From NCBI RefSeq assembly GCF_001293775.1, contig NZ_LGLN01000032.1, positions 31,053-88,163 on the forward strand: 57,111 nucleotides of DNA, written 5' to 3'. The notes under the pieces were generated by a model that saw only the letters and a program-made list of their open reading frames with translations, did not search any database and had not been told where the DNA came from. Shown in pieces: positions 1 to 12,522 of the stretch. Source of the stretch: Pseudomonas syringae pv. cilantro (GTDB lineage Bacteria > Pseudomonadota > Gammaproteobacteria > Pseudomonadales > Pseudomonadaceae). Position 1 is the stretch's first letter, and each line of letters opens with the position of its first letter. A program made the translations under genes and the position numbers.

Positions 1-144
1 TCGTGTCTCCTGCCTTGCCCCGCGGCAAAACAGACTCCGACGCGGCCGCGATGAAACGGGAACAGACCCTAGAAGATAAAAGACTTTTACAGCCTCAAAT
101 CACAAGAATATGTTCTTAAAACCAGCTGGAGCGCTGCGTTCGAT

Positions 145-731
145 TTGAAGAGGATTTTTCCATTTGCACTCGCCGTGGCGTTGGTGGACTTTGCGCTACT
201 GGCCGCACTGGCCCCCACCCTACTGACCAGCTATGCGCCTTACGCAACCTCGCCCACCGACAAACTCACTCCGCCGAACGCCGCGCACTGGTTCGGCACC
301 GACGAACTGGGCCGTGACCTTTTATACCCGCGTCGTGCACGGCTCCAGTCTGTCGGTACAAGCGGCGCTGCTGGCGGTCGGTATCGCCATGGCCGGTAGA
401 CTGAGTCTGGGGGTGATATCCGGCTTCGGCACCATTCCGGTGGCCATCGCATTCGGCGTGGGGATCATCCCCGGCTTCGCCCGCACCACCCGCGCTGAAG
501 TGCTGAAGTGCTGAAGGTCAAGACTCTGCCCTACGTCGAAGCGGCTCGGCTGGGTGGTTCTCGGCTTCGACGCAGAACCGCCCGCCGCCGAATGGCGGCA
601 CGTTGATCGCCAACGGCCGACACTTTCTGATGACTGCACCCCGGGTTTCGCTATTGCCCGGCCTGTTCGTGGTCGCCGTGGTGTTCAGCTTCAACCACAT
701 CGCCCGTACGCTGGAAGAGGCGCAACGATGA
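145..731 (+). pseudogene. Decayed DppC-type peptide ABC transporter permease
   Basis: Remnant of an inner-membrane permease of a dipeptide/oligopeptide ABC importer. Homology-like text runs through three reading frames. It starts (TTG, 145) with a hydrophobic N-terminus and the family signature GTDELGRDL, shifts frame near 320 and continues as YTRVVHGSSLSVQAALLAVG, then reads GIIPGFARTTRAEVLK. There an extra 8-base copy of GCTGAAGT (494-509) breaks the frame, after which VKTLPYVEAARLGGS continues in another frame. A further indel or deletion around 555-590 precedes the recognisable C-terminus (ANGRHFLMTAPRVS, then FNHIARTLEEAQR), which stops at 731 and overlaps the next remnant by four bases. 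At least three lesions make it non-functional. Sequencing error could explain one of them, not all. Confidence 0.8.
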
Positions 732-937
732 CTGACGCTCCGCAACTGATCGACATCCGGCATCTGGGCGTCGCGTATCGTTTCTACGGGCAGATCAATC
801 AGGCCGTGCGCAACGTTTCGTTTCAGGTTGCGCAAGGCGAAACCGTGACAATTGTCGGCGAGTCCGGTTCTATCTGCCTCAAAAAATCACCGAAAAGCAG
901 TCGTGCGAAACTGACCGCTGCGAGCATTGCGATTTAA
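728..937 (+). pseudogene. Truncated peptide ABC transporter ATP-binding subunit (DppD-type)
   Basis: The ATG at 728 opens a normal start of an ABC ATPase (TDAPQLIDIRHLGVAYRFYG, then RNVSFQVAQGETVTIVGESGS). Homology ends abruptly inside the Walker A motif (expected GESGSGKS), followed by about 24 unrelated residues and a stop. No signature motif, Walker B or H-loop remains, so no ATPase can be made. It overlaps the permease remnant by ATGA, as in an original dpp-like operon. The rest of the gene was probably lost by a deletion near 870 before the ehu operon. Confidence 0.8.
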
Positions 938-1173
938 AGCAGGGCGACGTCCTTGTGCGCAGTGAGCCCGGACTGCGGAAGCATTTGGTAACGCATATGC
1001 ATATTCCCTATCGATATTTAAAATTATTTTTTAATAGCTATAGAGTTGCGCCCTATGCAAAAACGCATTGCCACGCAGGAAGCAGGCAAGACGCCTGCGA
1101 GCGTGGGCGCTTGATTGACACGATCAGGCCGCCTCAGCGAGACGCCCCTTTTCCCTTACTTCGAGCACACGCA
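938..1173 (+). promoter_or_regulatory. AT-rich leader upstream of ehuB, probable promoter region
   Basis: This gap separates the pseudogenes from ehuB. Bases 995-1050 are strikingly AT-rich against GC-rich surroundings, including runs of A/T around 1015-1045, as expected for a promoter or UP-element-like region. Downstream, GCCACGC (about 1070) can pair with GCGTGGGC (about 1100), an imperfect hairpin in the leader. No -35/-10 pair can be assigned with confidence, and no MocR-type EhuR regulator gene lies nearby. Confidence 0.35.
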
Positions 1174-2046
1174 ATGAAAGGTCTCAACCCCCTGTCCTTC
1201 CCCGTCCTGTTCGGTTCGGCGGTGCTGTTGAACGCCGTCATGGCTTTCCCGGCGCTGGCCGGGCTGCTGGAAAAAGGTCGCAGCGATGGCCTGACCGCAG
1301 GCATTGCCAACGAGCAGCCGTATGCCTACATCGGCACAGATGGCAAAGCTACTGGCGCCAATGTCGAGATACTGCGGGCTATTCTCGAACCGCTGGGCAT
1401 CACGCAGATCGAGACGCCTATCACTGACTTCGGTTCGCTGGTGCCAGGCCTTGCCGCAGGGCGTTTCGATCTGATCGGCGCCGGTCTGTTCATCAACCCT
1501 AACCGCTGCAAAGTCATCTCGTTCTCCAGCCCGGTAACGCGCTCCGGCGGTGCGTTCATCGTCAAAGCCGGTAACCCGCTGAACCTGCATAGCCTCAAAG
1601 ACGTTGCCACCCACGGCAAAGCGCGGCTGGCCACGCAACCGGGCAGCAATCAGGTTCAGGAAGCCAGGGACAGCGGTATCGCCAACAGCAATGTGGTGCT
1701 GTTCGACAAGGACACCGAGGCGCTGGCCGCCTTGCAGGCCGGTCGGGTCGACGTGGTGTATTTCCCCGATGCAGAAGTCATCAGCCTGATCAAGAAAGCC
1801 AACAGTGCAGATATCGAGCGGGCTTTGCCGTTTGAGCAGATCCCGGACGCCAATGGCAAACCGAGCTGGAATTACCACGCCTACGGCCTGCCGAAAAACG
1901 ATCCGGCCTTCGAGCAAGCGTTCAACGAGAAACTGTCCAGACTCCGGGCGTCAGGCGAACTGCTGAAGATTCTTGAAAAGTACGGCTACACCGAAAACGA
2001 ACTGGCTGAGCCGACCGTTACCGCAGCACAACGCTGCAACCCATGA
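1174..2046 (+). CDS. ehuB: Ectoine/hydroxyectoine ABC transporter substrate-binding protein EhuB
   Basis: Periplasmic solute receptor of about 290 residues that captures ectoine/hydroxyectoine and delivers it to EhuC/EhuD. The ATG at 1174 is chosen because it opens a normal signal peptide (basic MKGLNPL, hydrophobic core, cleavage about after ALA) followed by the mature start DGLTAGIANEQPYAYI. An in-frame upstream start at 955 would add 73 residues with no family resemblance. The body is a family 3 polar-amino-acid/ectoine-type binding protein (FDLIGAGLFINPNRC, FSSPVTRSGGAF, then QPGSNQVQEARDSGI). It is first in a four-gene operon whose order B-C-D-A matches known ehu clusters. Import probably supports osmoprotection or use of ectoines as nutrients. 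Ectoine specificity is inferred from family resemblance. Confidence 0.85.
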   Translation: MKGLNPLSFPVLFGSAVLLNAVMAFPALAGLLEKGRSDGLTAGIANEQPYAYIGTDGKATGANVEILRAILEPLGITQIETPITDFGSLVPGLAAGRFDLIGAGLFINPNRCKVISFSSPVTRSGGAFIVKAGNPLNLHSLKDVATHGKARLATQPGSNQVQEARDSGIANSNVVLFDKDTEALAALQAGRVDVVYFPDAEVISLIKKANSADIERALPFEQIPDANGKPSWNYHAYGLPKNDPAFEQAFNEKLSRLRASGELLKILEKYGYTENELAEPTVTAAQRCNP

Positions 2047-2102
2047 CCTGCGCGGTCCGCGAGGTCGTGCAGTAAACGGCCCTGACCCACACGAGTACGG
2101 CC

Positions 2103-2780
2103 ATGCCTGTCGACCCTGCCACATTGGAAACCGCCGGTTTCATCGCCAGACAACTGGCGCACGGCGCACTGGTTACGCTGCAGATCACCTTTCTCGCCGA
2201 GTTGCTGGTGTTGGTGCTGTCCTTCGTCATCGCCCTGATGCGCCTGTCGCCGTTCCGGGCGCTGCGCTGGTTTGCCACCTTGTACGTCGAAGTATTGCGT
2301 GGCATTTCAGCGTTGGTGCTGCTGTTTTACCTGTTCTTCATCCTGCCGCTGTTCGGTATTCGCCTGTCGCCAATGACCACCGGAGTACTGGGGCTGGGGC
2401 TGACGTTTTCAGCCTACGGTTCGGAGATCATCCGTTCGGCGCTGATCAACGTCAGCCAGGGGCAGCGCGATGCGGTGCGGGCATTGGATTTCGGGTCGGT
2501 CAGCGCGTTTCGCCGCATCATCCTGCCGCAGGCCTTGCCGTTCATGATTCCGCCGATGGGCAATCAACTGGTCGAGCTGCTGAAAACCACCTCGCTGGTC
2601 TCGCTGATCACCCTCACCGACCTGACCTTCAGTGGCAGCCAGTTGGTGACCACGCTGGGCCAGCAGACACTGATCTGGAGCATCGTGCTGATCTGCTATT
2701 TCGTGATGGCCTGGCCGCTCAGTTGGCTGGTCAGGCGTTATGAACGACACGCGACAGCGTGGCGTCGGGCGAGGAATTGA
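2103..2780 (+). CDS. ehuC: Ectoine/hydroxyectoine ABC transporter permease EhuC
   Basis: Inner-membrane permease, 225 residues, of the HisMQ/polar-amino-acid type. Several hydrophobic segments are visible (about residues 20-45, 55-80, 90-110, 180-210). The cytoplasmic EAA loop that docks on the ATPase reads DAVRALDFGSVSAFRRIILP, close to the family consensus EAARALGMSRWQAFRRVILP. It follows ehuB by 56 bases and ends two bases before the ehuD ATG, which fits a heterodimeric EhuC-EhuD channel translated from one message. The substrate is assigned from operon context. Confidence 0.85.
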   Translation: MPVDPATLETAGFIARQLAHGALVTLQITFLAELLVLVLSFVIALMRLSPFRALRWFATLYVEVLRGISALVLLFYLFFILPLFGIRLSPMTTGVLGLGLTFSAYGSEIIRSALINVSQGQRDAVRALDFGSVSAFRRIILPQALPFMIPPMGNQLVELLKTTSLVSLITLTDLTFSGSQLVTTLGQQTLIWSIVLICYFVMAWPLSWLVRRYERHATAWRRARN

Positions 2781-2782
2781 CC

Positions 2783-3433
2783 ATGGAATTCGACGTTGCA
2801 TTCGCCTGGCCGATCATGCCCGAGCTGTTTCAGGGCTTGCTGGTCACCGTTCAGGTCGTGGTGCTGGGGTTTCTGCTGGCGGTGCTGCTGGGCCTGATTC
2901 TGGCGCTGGCATTACGCTCACAGGTCAGGCTCGTGCATTACCTGAGCAAGGCTTACCTGAGCTTTTTCCGCAACACGCCGCTGATGGTTCAGCTGTATGT
3001 GCTGTTCTTTGCGTTGCCGCTGGCAGGCGTCACCTTCCCGGCGATCACCACCGGCGTGATCGGCTTGGGGTGCTATTACGCGGCCTATATTGCCGAGGCC
3101 TGCCGTGGCGCAATCGATGATATTCCTGCCGGGCAATGGGAAGCAGCATGTGCGCTGGACTTCAACCGGGGCGACACCTGGCGACGCATCATTCTGCCGC
3201 AGGCGTTGAAACCGATGCTGCCGGTGCTGGGCAATTACCTGATCGGCATGTTCAAGGAGACACCGCTGCTGGCGGTCATCACCATCCCCGAACTGTTTCA
3301 GGCCGCCAAGCAGATCGCGGGCATGACCTATCGCTACAACGAGCCGTCCACGGTGATGGCGCTGATGTTCCTGGCGATCAGCGTGCCGACCTCGTTGTTG
3401 TTCAAATACCTGGAAAGGCGCAATCATGTCTGA
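2783..3433 (+). CDS. ehuD: Ectoine/hydroxyectoine ABC transporter permease EhuD
   Basis: Second permease of the importer, about 216 residues, with the same topology as EhuC. The ATG at 2783 (MEFDVAFAWPIMPELFQGLL) has GAGGAA about five bases upstream. A GTG at 2759 in frame would overlap ehuC and add eight residues. The EAA loop reads EAACALDFNRGDTWRRIILP and is followed by LPVLGNYLIGMFKETPLL, typical of this subfamily. Its 3' end overlaps the start of ehuA by eight bases, indicating translational coupling. Confidence 0.85.
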   Translation: MEFDVAFAWPIMPELFQGLLVTVQVVVLGFLLAVLLGLILALALRSQVRLVHYLSKAYLSFFRNTPLMVQLYVLFFALPLAGVTFPAITTGVIGLGCYYAAYIAEACRGAIDDIPAGQWEAACALDFNRGDTWRRIILPQALKPMLPVLGNYLIGMFKETPLLAVITIPELFQAAKQIAGMTYRYNEPSTVMALMFLAISVPTSLLFKYLERRNHV

Positions 3434-4223
3434 TCTCGCACACAACGCCGCCCTGCCCGCCACTGAGGTGCAGATACAGCTCAGGCAAGTGGTCAAGGAC
3501 TTTGGTCGCAACCGGGTCATAGACCATCTGGATCTGAGCATCCCGCAAGGCCAGAAAGTCGCCTTGATCGGCCCGAGCGGTTCAGGCAAATCGACGGTGC
3601 TGCGTCTGATCAAAGGGCTGGAAGACTACCAGCAAGGCAGCATTGAAGTGGCCGGCGAAGCGGTTCCGGCACAGGCCTCACGCTGGCGCTGGCCCGGCTC
3701 GCGCAAGGCCCCGGTGATTCATCGGGTCGGCATGGTGTTTCAGCAATTCAATCTGTTCCCACATCTCACGGTGCAGGAAAACGTTACCGAAGCACCATTG
3801 CGTGTGCTCAGGCTGTCCCGCGAGGAGGCCCTGGAGCGTGCTCATCAATACCTCGGACTGGTCGGGCTCGCGCACAAGGCTGACGCCTACCCGAGCCAGC
3901 TTTCTGGCGGTCAGCAACAACGTGTGGCGATTGCCAGAGCCCTGGCCATGCGGCCGCAGATCATGCTTTTCGACGAGGTCACGTCAGCGCTGGACCCTGA
4001 GCTGGTCGGTGAAGTGCTGGCGGTGATTCGCTCGATTGCCCATGAGTTTCAGATGACCATGCTGCTGGTGACCCACGAAATGAAATTCGCGCAGGACATC
4101 GCTGACCGGGTTTTATTCATGGAGGGCGGGCGGATTGTGGCGGACGGTTCAGCCAGCGAAATCCTGCTGAACCCGGAGAATGAACGAACGCGACGCTTTC
4201 TGCAGTTGGTGGAGCAGCGCTGA
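3426..4223 (+). CDS. ehuA: Ectoine/hydroxyectoine ABC transporter ATP-binding protein EhuA
   Basis: Cytoplasmic ATPase, 265 residues, that powers the EhuBCD importer. All ABC motifs are intact: Walker A GPSGSGKST (residues 49-57), Q-loop in MVFQQFNLFPHLTV, signature LSGGQQQRVAIARAL, Walker B IMLFDEVTSALDPE and the switch histidine in LLVTHEMKFA. An insert of about 20 basic/proline-rich residues (PAQASRWRWPGSRKAPVIHR) sits between the Walker A region and the Q-loop, as in some ectoine/amino-acid importers. It is last in the operon; its stop codon lies within the stem of the terminator at 4213-4241. Confidence 0.85.
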   Translation: MSDLAHNAALPATEVQIQLRQVVKDFGRNRVIDHLDLSIPQGQKVALIGPSGSGKSTVLRLIKGLEDYQQGSIEVAGEAVPAQASRWRWPGSRKAPVIHRVGMVFQQFNLFPHLTVQENVTEAPLRVLRLSREEALERAHQYLGLVGLAHKADAYPSQLSGGQQQRVAIARALAMRPQIMLFDEVTSALDPELVGEVLAVIRSIAHEFQMTMLLVTHEMKFAQDIADRVLFMEGGRIVADGSASEILLNPENERTRRFLQLVEQR

Positions 4224-4241
4224 CGTTCAGCGCTGCTTTTT
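4213..4241 (+). terminator. Rho-independent terminator of the ehu operon
   Basis: A perfect 11-base-pair stem (AGCAGCGCTGA at 4213-4223, complement at 4227-4237) with a three-base loop is followed by a T run at 4237-4241. It overlaps the ehuA stop codon. The opposite strand has no T tract, so it probably does not serve the convergent chemoreceptor gene. Confidence 0.85.
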
Positions 4242-4274
4242 GCTACACGGCCTTATTGCCACAGAGCATGACCA

Positions 4275-6203
4275 TCAGATACGGAAGCGCGCGACCATGC
4301 CTTGCAGGTTGCTGCCCAAGCGCGCCAGCTCAACCGTGGACGCCGCGCTTTGCTCGGTGGCCGTGGCGGACTGATCGGCAATGTCGCGCACGCTGATCAC
4401 GCTGCGGTTGATTTCATCGGTGACCGCACTTTGCTCTTCAGCGGCGGCGGAAATCTGCTGACTCATTTGCTCGATGGTGCCGATTGAGTGAGTGATCTCC
4501 ACCAATGCCTGTTCGGCCTGACGCGCCAGTTCCACGGTGCCTTCGGTTCGTTGCCGGCTGGCGTCCATCAGATCCGAAGCCGCGCCGGTGCCGTGCTGCA
4601 AGGCCTGAATCAGCGCTTCGATTTCCGTGGTGGACTTTTGCGTGCGCTGGGCCAGCGAGCGCACCTCATCGGCGACCACAGCGAAGCCACGTCCCTGCTC
4701 ACCCGCCCGTGCGGCTTCGATGGCCGCATTGAGCGCCAGCAGATTGGTTTGTTCGGCGACCGCTTTGATCACATCGATCACCCCGCCAATCTTGTCGCTG
4801 TCCTGAATAAGGCGCTGCATGGCCTGGCCCAGTTGTCCGACTTCACCGGCCAGCTGGCTGATTTCGCGAGTGGCGTGTTGCACAACGCTGCTGCCATGGG
4901 CTGCACGCTCGCTGGCCTGCCGGGCAGCCTGTGAAGCGTCTTCGGTGTTTTGAGCCACTTCCTGCACGGTCGATGCCATCTGGTTCATGGCGGTCGCCAC
5001 CTGATCGACTTCCATTTTCTGCTGGGTGACACCCGCGCTGGTCTGTTCACTGACGGCCGACAGCTCTTCAGCTGCCGTGGCGATTTGTGTCACACCATTG
5101 CTGATACCGCCGATCAAGGTACGCAGCGACACGGTCATGTTTTGCATGGTGTTTTGCAGCAGGCCCAACTCGTCCTGACGCGTGGTGCTGATGTCGTTGG
5201 TCAGGTCGCCGTCGGCAATACGCCGGGCTGCGATGACCGTCGCATCGAGCGGACGCGTGATCTGACGGGTGATCAGGATGGCGGCGAAGATACCCAGCAA
5301 CAGTACGATCAGGGCCACCGTGAGCAACTGGGTCACTGCACTGTCTTTTTCGTTGTTCGCACTGACCACCTGACCCGCCATCAACCCGTCGGAGCTTTTG
5401 ACTATGTCCAGCGACTGCTGGCGCAGTGCGTCGCGGATCTGGTCGTTCTGTTGCATCAGCTGGGAAATGGAAACCATCAGCGACTTGTACTGCTGCAAGG
5501 CTGCAAGGGCAGCATCCACCGCCGGACCGGCCTTGCTCGGCAACTGGCCGCGCGCGCTGCCCACCTGGGTAATCAGAGAGTCTGCTGCGTCGAAGGTGAT
5601 CTGCTTGTTTTCGGCGGTAGGAATACTGATATAGCGACGGAACACCAGACGAAAGTTGGTCATGCCGTTGCGCAAGTCACCGGCAACTTTCACCTGATCG
5701 ATAGCGTTCTGTTCAAGCGAGCGTGAGGCATCTTCAAAGGTCTTTTGCAGAAGCGTTTCGAAACTGCCGCTCACCTGCTCGGAAATAGTAATCAACGGTT
5801 GCATGGCCTGGTCGATTTTCTGGTTGTTGTCCACCATCTGGCTGAACGTCTGCCTAAGGCCACCCGCCTGATCGCGGATACCTCGGAGCTTATCGGCGTT
5901 GACCGGCACAGTCAGAATCTTCAGGCCGTTCTCGATAGTCTTGCCCAGATCGTCGAGGGCAGCGACATAACCCAGCTGAGTGCTCGCGTCAGGTTTTGCC
6001 GTGTAGGCCTGCGCAGCGATCCTCAGGCTCAGCGCATCTGCTTTTACTTCAGCTACCTTGGATGCTTTGCCCAGTCGCTCGATCAGCAGGTTGGTGCTGA
6101 GGTAGCCAATAGTGGTCACCGTCAGTACACCCAGCAGAATGAGGCCGAAGCCCACACTCAATTTTTTGCTGACGTTCAAATTGTCCAGCCATGTCGATTT
6201 CAT
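4275..6203 (-). CDS. Methyl-accepting chemotaxis protein with HBM-type sensor domain
   Basis: Transmembrane chemoreceptor of about 642 residues. The start at 6203 ([20 protein letters not shown]) is preferred over an upstream in-frame start at 6341, which adds 46 residues with no membrane-protein character. Order: TM1 (about 17-36), a roughly 250-residue all-helical periplasmic region (36-285) of the size expected of a helical bimodular (HBM) domain, TM2 (about 291-312), HAMP, and a signalling domain with the conserved tip [23 protein letters not shown] receptors with known ligands mostly sense organic acids; the ligand here is unknown. It is convergent with the ehu operon, so co-function is only a possibility. 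The C-terminus lacks a CheR-tethering pentapeptide. Confidence 0.85.
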   Translation of the reverse strand: MKSTWLDNLNVSKKLSVGFGLILLGVLTVTTIGYLSTNLLIERLGKASKVAEVKADALSLRIAAQAYTAKPDASTQLGYVAALDDLGKTIENGLKILTVPVNADKLRGIRDQAGGLRQTFSQMVDNNQKIDQAMQPLITISEQVSGSFETLLQKTFEDASRSLEQNAIDQVKVAGDLRNGMTNFRLVFRRYISIPTAENKQITFDAADSLITQVGSARGQLPSKAGPAVDAALAALQQYKSLMVSISQLMQQNDQIRDALRQQSLDIVKSSDGLMAGQVVSANNEKDSAVTQLLTVALIVLLLGIFAAILITRQITRPLDATVIAARRIADGDLTNDISTTRQDELGLLQNTMQNMTVSLRTLIGGISNGVTQIATAAEELSAVSEQTSAGVTQQKMEVDQVATAMNQMASTVQEVAQNTEDASQAARQASERAAHGSSVVQHATREISQLAGEVGQLGQAMQRLIQDSDKIGGVIDVIKAVAEQTNLLALNAAIEAARAGEQGRGFAVVADEVRSLAQRTQKSTTEIEALIQALQHGTGAASDLMDASRQRTEGTVELARQAEQALVEITHSIGTIEQMSQQISAAAEEQSAVTDEINRSVISVRDIADQSATATEQSAASTVELARLGSNLQGMVARFRI

Positions 6204-6538
6204 CAAATTTCGCCTTGGTATTAATCGTGATACCCAAAGATCGACGCCGGACCGGACAACTTGATAGCCGTAGCGATTGCAAGAATTGATCGCAAAGATA
6301 GCAATATGACATGAGCTTTTTTTCGGCCAGTGAGGTGCCATTCAGACACGGCGCGAGCTCGCGTTGTACATGTCATGCGCGGGGGTAGCCCGCATGAGCC
6401 TGCTTATCGGGGTCGCCGATTGACTGCCCTGTGACCATGCATCATTGCGGGTGATAGTAACCTTCGATTTATTCGATTCGTTAATAACACCCACGGCCAA
6501 CAGAATCCGCCCATTCACTATTCTCGGCGGAACTTCCT
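6204..6538. other. Intergenic region between the chemoreceptor and mexE
   Basis: The two flanking genes diverge from this 335-base gap, so it holds both promoters. Visible structures are a perfect 12-base palindrome CGCGAGCTCGCG (6352-6363), an imperfect hairpin CATGCG...CGCATG around 6374-6396 and the candidate MexT site annotated separately. No additional gene is seen. Confidence 0.6.
6441..6464 (+). promoter_or_regulatory. Candidate MexT-binding box upstream of mexE
   Basis: The sequence reads ATCA, five bases, GGTGAT, four bases, ACCTT. The consensus reported for the P. aeruginosa LysR-type activator MexT is ATCA-N5-GTCGAT-N4-ACYAT. ATCA matches fully, four of six bases match in the second block and four of five in the third, with exact spacing. 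It lies about 75 bases upstream of the mexE start, a suitable place for activation. No mexT gene is in the window. Confidence 0.5.
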
Positions 6539-7780
6539 ATGCCCAAGACAATCAGCCATCTGCGCTTCCCCCTCACTGCGATCGCGCTCATCGTGATCAG
6601 TGCGTGCGGCAAGACGTCAGAAGCCCCAGCAGCGCCCGGCGCAGCCAAAGTCACCGTCGCCAAGGTCTTGGAGCAGCCGGTCAACGAGTGGGATGAGTTC
6701 ACGGGTCGTCTCGAGGCTCCGGAAACCGTCGAAGTTCGCCCTCGTGTGTCAGGCCAGATCGATCAGGTCGCCTTTACCGACGGTTCGCTGGTCAAGAAAG
6801 GCGATTTGCTGTTCCAGATCGATCCCCGCCCGTTCCAGTCCGAAGTCCGCCGTCTCGAAGCCCAGTTGCAGCAGGCGCGTGCCGTGGCTTCTCGCAGTGA
6901 AAGCGAGGCCCAGCGCGGTGAACGCCTGCGCAGCAACAATGCGATTTCCGCCGAGCTGGCCGACTCGCGCAGCACCTCGGCGCAAGAAGCCAAGGCCGGT
7001 GTTGCGGCGATCCAGGCCCAACTGGACCTGGCCCGACTGAACCTCAGCTTCACCCGCGTGACAGCACCGATTGCCGGTCGCGTCAGTCGTGCCGAGATCA
7101 CCGCCGGGAACATTGTCACCGCCGATGTCACTGCGCTGACCAGCGTGGTCTCCACCGACAAGGTCTACGCCTACTTCGATGCAGATGAGCGCGTGTTCCT
7201 CAAATACACCGAACTCGCTCGCCAAGGTCAGCGCGGCCAGACCACCCCGGTTTACCTGGGGCTTTCCAATGAAACCGGCAACCCGCACCTGGGCCAGATG
7301 AACTTCGTCGATAACCAGGTCAACCCGAGGACCGGCACCATTCGCGGTCGCGCCGTGTTCGATAACGCGGATGGCAGCTTCACGCCTGGCCTGTACGCAC
7401 GCCTGAAACTGGTCGGCAGCGGCACTTATTCGGCGGTCCTGATCAACGACGAAGCGGTTGGCACCGACCTGGGCAAGAAGTTCGTGCTGGTGATGGACAA
7501 GGACAACAAGCCCGCCTACCGCGCCGTTGAGCTGGGCCCGAAAATCGAAGGCTTGCGCATCGTGCGCAACGGGCTGGGCAAGGACGACACCATTGTCGTC
7601 AAAGGCCTGCAACGTGTGCGCCCCGGTACGCCTGTGGACCCTGAAATGACACCGATGGCCAGCGCCGAGACGCTCGCTGCACTGCTCAAACAACGCCAGG
7701 CCCTCGACGCCAGCAACCAGCCAAACGTGACGCCCAAACCGGCCGTCAATATCGCCAGCGCTTCTGCGCCACGCGGCTAA
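6539..7780 (+). CDS. mexE: RND efflux periplasmic adaptor, MexE-like
   Basis: Membrane-fusion protein of 413 residues linking the RND pump to the outer-membrane channel. It has a lipoprotein signal with acceptor Cys23 (IVISACGK), a split lipoyl/barrel-sandwich motif (RPRVSGQIDQVAF and later TAPIAGRVSRAEITAGN), a central coiled-coil hairpin (about 105-165) and beta-barrel and membrane-proximal domains (NQVNPRTGTIRGRAVF). It resembles MexE of P. aeruginosa along its length. It starts a three-gene operon and is probably controlled through the candidate MexT site. The homologous system exports chloramphenicol, fluoroquinolones and quorum-signal precursors; the substrates here are inferred. Confidence 0.9.
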   Translation: MPKTISHLRFPLTAIALIVISACGKTSEAPAAPGAAKVTVAKVLEQPVNEWDEFTGRLEAPETVEVRPRVSGQIDQVAFTDGSLVKKGDLLFQIDPRPFQSEVRRLEAQLQQARAVASRSESEAQRGERLRSNNAISAELADSRSTSAQEAKAGVAAIQAQLDLARLNLSFTRVTAPIAGRVSRAEITAGNIVTADVTALTSVVSTDKVYAYFDADERVFLKYTELARQGQRGQTTPVYLGLSNETGNPHLGQMNFVDNQVNPRTGTIRGRAVFDNADGSFTPGLYARLKLVGSGTYSAVLINDEAVGTDLGKKFVLVMDKDNKPAYRAVELGPKIEGLRIVRNGLGKDDTIVVKGLQRVRPGTPVDPEMTPMASAETLAALLKQRQALDASNQPNVTPKPAVNIASASAPRG

Positions 7781-7792
7781 GGGACTCGTCCG

Positions 7793-10983
<3,191 letters not shown>

Positions 10984-10984
<1 letters not shown>

Positions 10985-12381
10985 TGAGCGCGTTTAAACT
11001 TTTCGTCCCGAGCCTGCTGGTCCTGGCGCTGGTAGCCTGCGCCGTCGGGCCGGACTACAAAGCGCCGCAGACGGCGCCGGCAAAGCTGGAGTCAGCGGCC
11101 CAGGGCAACTATGACCGCAGCAAGATGAACACCCTGTGGTGGCAGCAATTCGAAGACCCTACCCTCAATAAGCTGGTCGCCAGATCGCTGGACGGCAATC
11201 GCGATCTGCGCGTCGCATTTGCCCGCCTCAAGTCGGCACGGGCCATCCGTGATGACGTCGCCAACGACATCATGCCGGTTGTGACCAGCCGCGCCAGCAG
11301 TGACATAGGCAAGGGTCAACAGCCCGGCATCACCGAGCGCCGGGTCAACAGCGAGCGCTATGACCTGGGCCTCGACATGGCGTGGGAAGTCGATCTGTTC
11401 GGGCGTATCCAGCGCCAGCTGGAGGCCAGCGATGCCGATCAGGACGCGGCCGAAGCCAATCTGTATCAGCTTCAGGTCACACTGATTGCAGAAGTGGTGG
11501 ACGCCTACGGCCAACTGCGCGGAGCACAATTGCGTGAAGCCATTGCCCGCGACAACCTTACCAACCAGCAGAAGTCTCAGGACATCACCACTCAACTGCG
11601 CGATGCCGGGGTCGGCAACGAGCTGGACGTGGTGCGTTCCGACGCGCGGCTTGCTGCGGTCGAAGCCACGGTTCCGCAATTGCAGGCCGAACAGGCTCGC
11701 CAGCGCAACCGCATCGCAACACTGTTGGGCGAACGCCCGGACACCCTCAGCGTCGACCTGAGCCCGAGCAAGCTGCCCGCCATTGCCAAGGCCCTGCCGA
11801 TCGGCGATGCAACGCAGGTGCTGCGCAATCGTCCCGACATACGCGCTGCCGAGCGTCAGCTTGCCGCGTCAACTGCGCGGATCGGCGTAGCGACCGCCGA
11901 TCTGTTCCCACGCGTCAGCCTGAGCGGTTTTCTGGGCTTTACCGCCGGGCGTGGCTCGCAGATAGGCTCGTCCGCCGCCAGAGCCTGGTCGCTGGGCCCG
12001 AGCATCACGTGGGCAGCCTTCGATCTGGGCAGTGTCCGCGCGCAGATTCGCAGCGCCGATGCTGACGCCGAGGGTGCGCTGGCCAACTATGAACAGCAGG
12101 TATTGCTGGCACTCGAGGAGTCGGAAAACGCGTTCAGTGACTACAACAAGCGCCAGCAACGCCTGGTGGCGCTGATGCGCCAGAGCGAGTCGAGCCGCGC
12201 CGCCGCCAGGCTGGCTTCGGTGCAATACCGCGAGGGCACCGCGGACTTCCTGGTGCTGCTGGACGCCGAGCGCGAGCGTCTGGCCGCCGAGGATTCCCAG
12301 GCTCAAGCGGAAATCGAGCTGTATCGTGGCATCGTAGCGATCTACAAGGCATTGGGCGGCGGCTGGCAGCCCCAGGCCTGA
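10984..12381 (+). CDS. oprN: Outer-membrane efflux channel, OprN-like (NodT family)
   Basis: Outer-membrane factor of 465 residues that completes the tripartite pump. The ATG at 10984 overlaps the mexF stop by one base. The N-terminus is a lipoprotein signal with acceptor Cys19 (LVLALVACAVGPDY), a usual feature of NodT/OprM-type channels. Two repeated OEP domains follow (about residues 60-250 and 265-455) with long helical stretches such as DQDAAEANLYQLQVTLIAEV and the C-terminal QYREGTADFLVLLDAERE. It ends in the operon terminator at 12401-12435. Confidence 0.9.
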
Positions 12382-12400
12382 TCTGACCGACGGCCGACAC

Positions 12401-12435
12401 AGCCCCGCGCTCCTTTCAAGAGGCGGGGCTTTTTT
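12401..12435 (+). terminator. Rho-independent terminator of mexEF-oprN
   Basis: AGCCCCGC (12401-12408) pairs with GCGGGGCT (12423-12430) across a 14-base loop, followed by a run of T to 12435. It lies 20 bases after the oprN stop. Confidence 0.85.
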
Positions 12436-12522
12436 GTCGCTGATCCGTTCGCCATACGATTGGCGTTTGACAGCTGCGACCTGCTATCCGAAGCTGCACC
12501 CCGTCAAGCACTGGAAACCGCT

